Of a stretch of DNA of 64,000 nt, positions 23,801 to 35,800 are shown one piece after another. The stretch spans positions 17,032,606-17,096,605 of the forward strand of contig CAXKWD010000003.1 in the NCBI GenBank assembly GCA_964059195.1. Direction: 5' to 3'. Origin of the DNA: Ectobius pallidus (lineage: Eukaryota; Arthropoda; Insecta; Blattodea; Ectobiidae). The stretch's first letter is position 1. Each line of letters starts with the position of its first letter. The translations under genes were made by a program, and so were the position numbers. The notes beneath the pieces were generated by a model. The model was not told where the DNA came from. It saw only the letters and a program-made list of their open reading frames with translations, and did no database searches.

Positions 23801-26800
23801 TGACTGATTGCCCTAATGGTCTACCTCACAGACAGACAAGTTATGTAGAAAATCTTCTCGGGTTTGCAGCCAGGTGAGAAGTTTGTTGTGGTCCAACGTT
23901 TCCGAGGCTGACGCTGCCTCCATCCTCAGGGAATCTGAAGTGTCGAGTTTTGACATGTAGGGGAAATATATACCAACCCGAGTTGGGCGGAGTCGACCAA
24001 TCAGGGAGCAGCTGTTCTGTTTTCGGTCCTTTTCCGGGCCAAAATGTTCCTTTTATTTTTCAGGTCCTGAATGCATTTGTTCCAGGCCTGGTTGATAGTG
24101 AAACCTTCATCCCTGATGATCAGAGAGGCAATTGAAATTAGACTTGAAGACACGAACTTCAACAGGGATGAAGGTTTCACTATCAACCAGGCCTGGAACA
24201 AATGCATTCAGGACCTGAAAAATAAAAGGAACATTTTGGCCCGGAAAAGGACCGAAAACAGAACAGCTGCTCCCTGATTGGTCGACTCCGCCCAACTCGG
24301 GTTGGTATATATTTCCCCTACATGTCAAAACTCGACACTTCAGATTCCCTGAGGATGGAGGCAGCGTCAGCCTCGGAAACGTTGGACCACAACAAACTTC
24401 TCACCTGGCTGCAAACCCGAGAAGATTTTCTACATAAGATTCGCCAGGAAAGCCTCAAATCTTACAGACAAGTTATGTCATATGCAGTACTGTGAGGCAC
24501 AATAATTAGTGATTTTTGTGACCGGGCTCCTATAATATTCTCATGTAACGTCCAACAGAGACAGTAATCTGTGGTTCGTGAATGCTTATATATCACAATA
24601 CTTACCCACAACATAAAACAAAAAAATAGCCTTACTGGAATTAGCCAGGCTGAGATACATTATGCTGCTACTTGTGGAATTATTCATTGGAATCCCTCAA
24701 ACCAGTTCTAAAATGCAAGAATATGTTGAATTTTGATACTACCTTATTTTGGTAAGTATTGTATAGTTATATATAATTAAAGTGGAACTTGACATAAAAT
24801 CTCCACTCACTTATGCTATCATTAAAGTGTTGTATAGTTGTTACCATTGGATTAAGGGGGTATATACAGGTTTGGGCACTGAGAAATAGGTGAAAGTCAT
24901 TTTGTTTTTCCTCAGCAGTGAATTATGTAACCTTGTAATCTGACATGCTTCTACAATTACATACTGTTTTCAGAATTAATTAAAGTTATAGTTACGGATA
25001 GTTATAATTACAAAATGGCAGCCACAGTTTGTGCACTGAAATGCTATTTCCGTGAATCACAAATTTGATTTTTTGTTCTATTTCTTTGTAAATATCATAA
25101 GACCATCATCATCTACAATCTTTGAAATATATTATACGCTTTTGAGGTATAAGTATTGGAAAATAGTATATTGCGATACAAGTGCCGTAAGCGGTGCATA
25201 TGGATCGAGGAAAGAGTTTTTTCAATTTCCGAGATCCGTTATGCGCTTACGGCACGAGTATTGCATGCCATTTTTTGCACGATGATTATTTATATCAATT
25301 TATTTATATTAATTGAGATATTAGCTGAAAATATTATGTATATATACACTATTGAAGATGGATGTTATATTTTAGAAAGTGATTCGCATGTGTTTGTTGT
25401 TTTGGGAACCGAATATTTGTCCTGGGGGGCCTTGTCCATAAAGGCTTGTATTATGATGAGTGCCGTAAGTAAATTCTTACCGCACGGAAATTTGTTTTGT
25501 TTCCATAGCAACAAGATTGCTTGCGGGAATGTCAACTTACGATCCACGGCAACAGTATTCGTAAGTACCACTAATTAGTTAAGTCGTGCAAAAAATGAAT
25601 TAAGAGTACGGTAATTTTTTTACGTTTTCGTTTACATTAAAATAGTTTTTTTTTTTAATAAACTATTAGTGTTGAATCAGTTATTGTTCATATTGAAATT
25701 TGTGAAATTATCACGTTGACGGCATTTCTGTGCCCCAAAGGGGGCTGCTATTTTGTAATGATAATTACCCATAACTGTAAAATTTTTATTAATTATGAAA
25801 ATAGTATGCGATTGTAGGAGTAGTCAATAAAGAACATGTCAGGTTACGATGTTGTAGAGCAATTCATTAGTTAGGAAAATAATAATGAATTTCACCTTTT
25901 TCTCAGTACCCAAACTTGTATGTCCCCCCTTAAATTGTATACCAGGCCAAAACTTTATCTTGGAACTCTAGTATAATGACTTTATTGTTGTTTTAGTGTT
26001 GCAGCATCATCCCACAATGCTTAGGCTGCTGAGCGCTCTGGCAGGCTGCAGTGGCTCAACTCTTGCAATGCTCCTTGGTTCTGCAGCTCCTCCTGAGCAA
26101 CTAGCATTGGGTGAATTTGGCGAACCACTGTCTGTTGGAGATGCCGTTTTCCAGCTGTTAGCCATGTTAGCTCGCAAGGCTACATCTCCTCAGCTAATCT
26201 TAAGGCCTTTGTTCGACTTCCTTTCTTCTGGTGAGTCAATTTAACAAACATCAATATACATTTTAAATATTCTCTTTTGTTTTAAGGAAAGTAGGAGGAT
26301 GGTTTTACTTAACAGAGTATGGCAACATAGAATTCAAAAGCCATAGATCTTAACTTCATTTAATCAGAACTAATGCACAATATGTAAAAGCTATAATTGC
26401 AGGCGACCTTAATATTAATGTAGATCCATGTGATAGATCATATAAAACCCTAAAGGAAATGTTCAACACATATAATATTAAAGACATAATCTTGGAACCA
26501 ACAAGAGTGACGAACAACTCATCCTCTATTATTGATCACATTGCATCAAACAATAAAACTACCTATTCCACTGTATTTGAAACATACATGTCTGATCATT
26601 ATGCTCAATTAGTGGACTTTAATGTATCAAGGTATGAGAAAGGAAATAGTGAAATTAAATTCATTAGGAACTTAAACTATGAAAATATAAATAATTTAGT
26701 AAATGATTTAGCTAAGGAAGACTGGAAAAGTGTTCTATGTAATGGTAACAATGTTGATGATAAGTGGAACGAATTTTACAAGATATTCACAATCAGTCTT

Positions 26801-29800
26801 AATGCCAATTGTCCACAAAAAAGAGTAGTGACAAATAATGTAAAAAATACTAAATTGCCAGCCGAAGTAGTCAAACTAAGAGAGAAAATGAGAGACATGT
26901 ATGCTCTGTATAAGAATACATCATGGGAATATTATAAAAGTAAATACAAAAATGCAAGGAGAGATTACCTAAATAGTTTGCAAAATGTCAATACTACAAC
27001 ATATAGAGAGAAAATGGAGAAAACTAACAATATTAGCAAAACAGCATGGGATCTAATAAACGTAGCTAGAAAAACCAATCACACACATAAAAATATTAAA
27101 TTGAATATAGATGGATTAGTTACTGAGGATCCACTTGTTATAAGTCAGAAATTCAATGAACACTTCTTAAACATTCCCGCTCTGATGCCAGCTGCGACAA
27201 ATTATATAAACACTAATCCACCAGCAAGCTCTTCTTTCTTCCTTACCCCAACAACAGAAAGTGAAATAACTAAAATAATCAATAATCTGTCAAATAAAAA
27301 AGGGAGTGGATGGGATGAAATAAGCCCCTGGATGTTAAAAAGCTGCAAAAATGCTGTAGTTAAACCCCTAACATACCTAATTAATTATTCTATTGAGCAA
27401 GGCCAATTTCCAGAAATACTGAAACTAGGAACGATAAGACCAATTTTTAAAAAAGGGGATCAACAACATATTGATAACTATAGGCCCATAACCCTAACCT
27501 CAGAAATTGCCAAATTATTTGAAAGAGTGCTACTGATAAGACTGGAAAACTATTGAAATAAACATAACATACTACAAAATTTTCAACACGGCTTTAGAAA
27601 AGGAAGGTCCACTATCTCTGCCATTAATCAGTACATACATGCGGTAATTGAGAACCTAGAAAATAATGAGAAGGTAAGCACTGTATTTTTTGACCTATCA
27701 AAGGCATTCGACTGTGTCGACCACAAAATTTTAACTAGCAAGCTTGAAAACTATGGCATAAGGGGGTTACCATTGGAACTAATCCGAAGCTACTTGACTG
27801 GAAGAAGACAGTATACTGAAATCTCATTTAAAAGAGGGAAATTTATACAAGGGGTAAAATCGAATTTAGCACGTGTGAAATGTGGACTACCTCAGGGATC
27901 GGTACTTGGTCCACTATTATTTATTGTCTATATAAACGATATTAAACATCTACAAAATACCTCTGTTGTGACATATGCTGATGACACTACAGCTGTGTGC
28001 TGGGATAAATCTCTAGAAGGCCTAAACACAACACAAAACAAAATCATTTCTCATCTGTTAGACTACTTTCGAGATATAAATTTACACTGCAACATGCAAA
28101 AAACAAAAATAATGCTTTATAATACATTGAATAAGAACAATCCTAATTTGGGATCAGCTGCTAATAATAACAATATTGAAGAGGTAAAAACCCATAAATT
28201 TTTAGGTGTTATTGTGGATAACAGGTTAACATGGGCACAACATATTGAACACATATGCAACAAAATCAGCAAATCTATTTACCTGCTTAGATATTTCAGT
28301 AACTATAAGAATCCTGGTATTCTCAAACTTATCTATTATGGTTGTATATATCCGCATATACTATATGGCATCGAAATATGGGGGCTGCTGCTAAAACACA
28401 TATGGATAGGCTTCTTATTTATCAAAAGAAAAGTGTTAGAATTATGTTTAACCTAAATACTAGGGAATCCTGCAGGGAGACATTTATTAACAATAGAATA
28501 ATCACCATCTACTCTCTATATGCTTACAGAGCAATCATGTTCGTAATGGAGAATTACCTACTAGTGAAAAATAGCCAAATGCATGAGTATAATACCAGAG
28601 GCAACATGAACTATTACAAGTGTAATATTTCCAAAAATGTATCTGTGAAAGATGTACACTATCAGGGAATAAAACTATTTAATAAACTACCGTCAGACCT
28701 TAAATTAATTGCAGATGTCTCAAAGCGAAACTTCCAATCAATGCTAAAAAGGTATCTAATAACGAAGTGTTTATATAGTATAGATGAATTGTAATAACTA
28801 TGCATGTGTGAACATAATGTATTCTCTAAGATTGTACTCATAGTTTAAATTTAAGATTAACAAATGTTTCTAAGATTGTACACCTAGTTTAAATTTAAGA
28901 TTAACAAATGTTTTTAAGATTGTATTCCTAGTTTAAATTTAAGATTAACAAATGTTTCTAAGATTGTACTCTAATTTAGTTTAAATTTAAGCTTGACATA
29001 TCCAAAATCAATGTATTGATACACTGGATGCAATAAATATTATTATTATTATTATTATTATTATGTGGTGTTCTGTTATATTTGCACTTTCCTTACTAAG
29101 ATCAGTTCTTCAGATCTGAAAAAAAAAAACTGAAGAGCAGATGTTGAAATGTGTTGTCGTTTGAGTTAGAATTTTTTGTTTTGTTTAATGAGTTGACTGA
29201 ATTTGCAAGTTTATACAGATTTTATCATAACTATTATCAAATATAAAAACAGTATGAATTAACTCAATCCCTAAGATTAACAAAATCCCTAGAAAGTCCA
29301 GAGGATGATATTCACTCATGACATTATTACAGGAAATAAATTGTTTATCTTTATTGCAGCTTGTAATGCTCAGCCACCTGTTGGTGCAGTTGGAGTGATG
29401 CAACTCTCAGAACCTTTGCTGTGGTTCATTTTACGAGTGTTAGACAAGGAAAGTGCCCTCGAAGAGTTCAACAGAATGGGTGGAGTAAGGGTGAGTGTTA
29501 AAGCTTCACAAATGGAATTCAGATAAATTAGTTTATATGCAGAGATAAATAATGAAAATTATGCTGCTCATTACTTTAAGAATTGACAAGGCAGATCATA
29601 GGATCATAGGCAGGTAATGTGCAGGAAAAGACAGATAAGATTTATAGAGTTGCAACAATTTGGTCCATTGCTGCTATGTTTTCTTGATGACTTAGGCAGA
29701 TCATTTCTATACTCCTAACACTTGGTAACATTCCTAGACATGGGGAAACATGGGGCATTCTCCTTCCATCACCACTTTCTGGAGGAACTGATGCACTTTT

Positions 29801-32800
29801 TTCACCATTTATCATGCATTTCTGGTCTGTTTCAAAGTGCATTAAAATGCACACTTGCCCACTTGCACTCTGAATTGACGTCAGCAAATGCGGTTTCAAA
29901 AATGCAGGTGTAGGTGGGAATTTGCATCTAAAAGTTTGCTTCGACTACACTCGCTTTGTGCGCTTGAAGGCAGCCATTTTTAAATTGATGTGTTCTTAAT
30001 GTGCACACAGAAGACTAACCATTGTGCAGTGTTTTCAATCGTATTTACAGAGTAAAATATGCTTCTGTAACAATTTTCATGAATTAAATTATCAGTATTT
30101 ATTTACAAAAACCCATGGGATGTGTGCTTTATATTGAAGGTGGTGAGTTCTAACCTTCACACTTGGTTAGGTTGTTCAAACAAATAATTGCTATTTTACC
30201 ATGCAATACCTAAGGTAAAGTAAAGTGTTCCCTATACAGGCCATGGAGGCCCAGAGGGTTCCAGGAGGTTGAGACTCCTAGGATTTTTAGACATTCGGCA
30301 CGTGAAGGTGGTAAGGTTGTCAGCCTTACGCACCGGCCGCCGTTACCCCCAGGATTGCTCCTGGTACTCATTTCTGTTAGAGGCTGAGTCGACACCTCAT
30401 GAGGGGTCGAACCCGCGACCTTCCACCATGCAGTACCTACAGGCCAAATTAGACTCGCGCTTGAGGTGTAAGGAGGAAGCAACTGTGGGTAGGCAAGGGA
30501 GAGTGCACAAGAGCAAATAGGGATTTGCACACTTGTATTATGGAATTCAGCCTCCATTTGTGGAATTAATATATTCACAAATATTATAAACTACTTTCAA
30601 AACTCTTTAATAACTAACAATATAGCACATAATACAGAACTCACTAGCATAGTTAACTAAGTTATATACAAGACTAACACCTGTTGGCTGGTGGTCATTT
30701 GATGTGATTTTTTGACAAGGCGCTTCTCAGATTCCTGCCATAGACTAGCAACGTTATTTTCAAATTATATGATTTACCATATAATTTGGTAATTGAAGTT
30801 AATAAAGTGTGTTTAAGTCAATCTCATATAATTTGAAATATTGATTCACTTCACTGTGTAAGTTCCAACATTATTCGTAAACGTTATACCTTCTCAAGTC
30901 TAGAAATTGTTGTACTGTTCCATTTCATGCTATTGTAAATCAATGTCCCAAGATACAATTTTTTGGTTCATAAAGTTCTATCAAAACAGTTTTTTTTTAA
31001 TAGGAATTACTGCTTGCAGTGATCTAGAAAATTCATTTTGGTGCAATATATGAACGTAACTTTAAAAAATTCCATTATATGTAATGTCACTGAATTTATG
31101 TTATTTGTTTTGCAGGTAATATGTGAGAACCTTGTGAAGAGTAATCAGGTTCTTATAAATGCACATCCGAGCTTGGTATCCATTGTAATGCAGCATTTCA
31201 GTCACACACCTCCAAGCAATACTTTGAATAATAAGAAGACACCAAATCCTATCGAAACCTATGAGGGTCTCCTAAACTTTGCACCCTTAGGTAAGTAGCA
31301 CATTTGCAACACTCAGTAATGCCCTTTTTAAATGTATCCTATTTTGGGGTGAGATATGAAAAAAGGAGTTCCCTTTAAAATTTCGTCCCTGATTATCACA
31401 CCAACACTCAACTGCAATCTTGTGGTAGAAATCACAAGCAGTGCACGTGGTAACTGCTTGCTTCAAACAAGAACCAACAACAACCAACCTGCATGTCATA
31501 GCAGGCCGATTGCTGATTCCATGCTGTGATTGGTTCAAAAGGAGTGGCGAATAGAATTCCTCATTTGCTAATTTACAGGGGGCTTAGGAAAATATTTGGG
31601 CCTAATCACGAGCTTCGTAATCTGTACTCTTCACTGAGCATAGTAAGAGTAATTAAATTACGGAGGATGAAATAGGCTGGACATTTTGTGCGCAGCATGG
31701 GGGAGGAAAGATATCTCAGAAATATAGACTGGGAGATCAGAAGGAAAGAGACCACTCAGAAGACCTAGATGTAGGTGGGAGAACTATATTAGGATAGATT
31801 TAAGGGAAGTAGGTTTTGGGAGGGATGGGTGAATGGAGTTAGCACAGAATAGGGTTGAATGATGGCCTCAAGTAAGCGCAACATTGAACCTCCAGATTCT
31901 ATAAAATAGATAATATACTTTTAGCTTGATTAGGAATTGTCTATTGCCATTGAGTAAGTAAGTAAGTCAATCATTTTCCCCTCCTGAGCTTTTCAGATAT
32001 TTTACAAATTTGATTTCCTGTAAAACAAATTTGAAAGAGTGTATATTGTTAAGACTTAGTGAATTTCAAGGTTGTAACACTGAACATGTTTGATTGCAGG
32101 CACAATCAGTTCTAGTAACCCCACCGCTCAGCCAGCAGATGTGTTGATCCAGTCAGCTCCTCCTCACCGCAGAGCTCGCACTCCAGCCTGGTCGTATCAT
32201 TTCTATCCTGATGAAACATGGGTTGATCTCACTTTGACGTTACCATGTGCTGTGTTGCTCAAAGAAGTGCAGCTCCAGCCTCATCTTACATCCCTTGCCA
32301 GTAAGTATTTCTTTTTTGATAAGCTTTATGTGGTAAAATAATGTTGCATAGGAATTTTATGCATGTTGATTACTTGCCATAATTCATCCAGTCATTTCTC
32401 CTTTTGAAGATATATACTCGAATACTACCCGCATATTTTTTTCAAAAATCGCGAACGAAAAACTGGGGTGCGGGTATTATTTGAATACTAGACTCCTCTT
32501 GTCTGAATTTTGACAATTGTGTTCCATATCGGCTCATTATAGCACGATGCTTTTTAGTAGCATCACAGTAACGAAGCTGTAATGAAAGGAAAATGAAACA
32601 AAGAAGATGCTTTCTTATGCACATGGTCCGCATAGAGACACCAAACAAACAGTGCAGTCACGGCGCACGTGCAGTACAATAATTCGGGAAAAGTTCGGTA
32701 GAGTTCGGGGTCGGACCGAGTCGGACGCACGTCATCGCGGGTGATTCCCGCAGAATGAAGAGTGTTGTTGTTGTTGTTGTTGAGGTATTACGCTGCGCGT

Positions 32801-35800
32801 ATAATACGGCGAGATTTCGGCGGGCTGTTACCATGCACATTATTTTTATAAGTGCCTTTTAGCCTACCATATTTAATTATTTTATGATATGAAACGTTAA
32901 TTATAACTGTTTAATTACGAATTAAACTGGCAAAATAACTTTATATATGGGCCTGTAGATCTTTTTTTTTCAAACTTCTTTTTGAAAAATTTGGGTGCGG
33001 GTATTATTCGGGGGCCGGTAGTATTCGGGTATATACGGTATGTTCCGGGAGCACAAGTTTAAACTGTCCTGAAACAAAGTAAGCTTCAAATTAAAAATAA
33101 TGTACTATACTGTATTAGCACACATAACTTAGTTTGAGAGCTATTTTTATATTGAAATCCTGAATTACTCTTTGTGATCTTGTGTTAGCCAAAGGTTTAA
33201 ATGTGAATTTCTTATGTATTGTTTCTTCTTCCTCTGCTTTTAGTGTGCCAATATCTTTTTTTTGGGGGGGGGGGGGGGGGGAGGGGTTGGCTTCTGAAAT
33301 TTATGTATTTTCAAAGACTCAGAATAACTGAAGTATTTTGTAAAATAAGGGAAACAGGAGCTTTTGAAACTTCAGACATCATTGATGTTCATATCTAGCT
33401 GATATCACAAGAGAAAGTCATTTATAATAAATTAAATGTATCTCATTAATTCTTATTAAAAACTTCTTATACTCCATTCAAGGACCAACTCGTCTCTGAC
33501 ACATCATACCCTTCACTTCCTCAGACTTGAATTTTTGGCAAAGGTCCTCAGTTTCATCACTGTCATACAGATTGCTATTATCAAATATTCATGTACTACT
33601 GTTTTTCTCTTTCCAGCCTGCCCATCAGCAGTAGCAATTGAGGTCTCACGTGACAGCAATTCAGGACTCGTACCTGTTTGTCCACCTCTGTCAACTAGTG
33701 GACTCACCTTCATCCGGCTGTATCTGCCCCAACCTGAAATAGTGACCAGTGTTCTTGTAAGACTGTACAAACCAAGAGATTCAACTAATATTGGGCTGTC
33801 CCAGATCAGGTTGCTTGGCTCTACAACATTCGGAGAGACTGTGTTCAGAACTGTAAATATGGATGTTCCAGATCAGGAACAACTGACAAAGTCCAGGTAC
33901 TAAATTCTTATTAAAACGTGAGTAGAGATTTTCTACACAGAACTTCCTTAAAATTATAAAACTGACCTGGTCAATGGTTTCGAGAAATTCCTCAACATAG
34001 TTCAGTTGGAGTGTGTTGATGATAAGAGGATAGATTAGTTGGAGTATGTTGAGGATGAGAATGTATTTCTCAAAACAATTGTCCAATTTAGTGAAGTTCT
34101 CTGTATAAAATCTCCACTCACTTATGTGTTCATAATTCTATAACTTTACTGTGTAAACTTCCACATCCAGTCAAAGCTGCCTAAAGCAGTCACCAGTCAT
34201 TCTTCCGAAAAATGGTCCTACATATAGGTTATGAAATTTTCAAAATTGATGAAGAGGTCTGGTTCATCAAATGATAGTTGCCTCGCTATCCTATCCCCAA
34301 CCCCAACAGTGCGGTCTTTGAAGTGTTCAAAAGTAGTTGAAGTGTTGTTTCTTAGTGCAAGAAGGACACACTCATCAGTAGTCTCGTGTTGAAGTGTATT
34401 TACAATGCTGTTATGTGTCAGCTGGAAATGAGAAGCAAAGAAACACTGAAATTTTTTATTATTATTACCATTGTTATTGGATTGACTCTGCAGCAGAGCC
34501 TGCCATATGCTTGGATTTGAAAGTGTAAACTGCTGCTATCTCCAATAAACAATAATATAATTGGCAGACCACAAAAGGAAATGCAGATTTTTGACGTGCT
34601 GAGTGGGAATGAAGTAAAGGATGCTTCACAAAAGAAAAGTACCCTACCCATGACAGTCTTTGAACTGCTGAACTCCACTTCCGTTAACTGATTTTTCCAA
34701 AAATCATTGGCAAGCTTATGTGATGGCTTCAAGGGTGAACAAAATGTTCATAATGTTTTTGACTGACTAGTTAATACAGGCCATTTAATGAAATTTATAT
34801 GGTCGCTGGCCATGGCATAAGGTGGCCATTAAAGGGAGGGGATTTTAACACAGACTTCATAGGAAAATCTGCTCTATAGAAAAATGGTCGTTTAAAGAGG
34901 TGACCGTTTAAAGAAGGTGGTCGTTTAGGCAAGTTTGACTGCTAAATCCTTGTTGTGTTATTAAACCTTTATGGGAAAGAGTGAAGTTTTAAAATTACGA
35001 ATTAACTTCAAAACATTCAACCCTGCAGTTAAGTAAATTATTCACTTAAAACATATTATAAAGATTCTTGCCATTGTCTTAAGATATGATAGACTGATAG
35101 AATGAATGGTCCTCCAGACATTTTTGCATAGGTTATTTATAGGTTATGGCTTATAAATTTCTCACCAACATAGTTTTAGATAAAAGCAGAATTATAAGAT
35201 TAATAGAGTAATGCTGTATCTTAAAATGTAAGGATTTTATTCACATTTTTACGATTATCATACATGGAATCTATTCCACTGTAATCTTCCTCTTTGATTA
35301 CAAAGTTATAATCCACTGGTGATTTCATGTGATGAATGCTTATATTAATATGTAATATAATATATAATAATACATAAGCAATTAAAATTGGAGTTGCTGC
35401 TCTTCAATGAGTCAAAATTTTGTTTTTCTGAACTAATTGACCATAACTTACGGACAATACATTGATTCATTCTAACTAATGCTTTAAAAAATCTCATATT
35501 CTGGGGAGGGGACCCTCAGGACCCCCCTATAAATATGTCCTTGATCAGACTGTACAGAAGTCTACAAGTCTATGTCCGTAGTTCATGTAAAAGTCACCAG
35601 CCTGTGCAGAAATGTACAATAATACGTCCAGGTGGTGTTATTTTCCTCTAAATAAAAGTGGACATAGTGTTCTATACCTCCGAGGTACACAACTATTAGT
35701 GTTGCTGTCCTTTCTCCATTTTGATGTTTTTTTTCCAGTTTGGGGTGGCTGAGGTTGTTACATCGCTGCCTCAGTCTTCCGAGTCCAGAATCGGAAGTAG

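Larger units (their letters stand above)
23675..24600 (-). mobile_element. tRNA-like element, copy interrupted by a palindrome
   Basis: The family element runs 23675-23846 and resumes at 24479 after an inserted 617-bp palindrome. The tRNA-like part is 23693-23764 in reverse. The join (ACAGACAAGTTATGT then CATATGCAG) matches the uninterrupted sequence at 38010-38045 in reverse. Confidence 0.85.

Noticed and set aside
23950..24328. Pairs of identical short proteins on both strands
   Set aside because: They are mirror readings of the palindrome arms, with no codon or family support.
28826..28985. CRISPR-like array
   Set aside because: The units are contiguous without spacers and belong to a LINE 3' UTR in a eukaryote.
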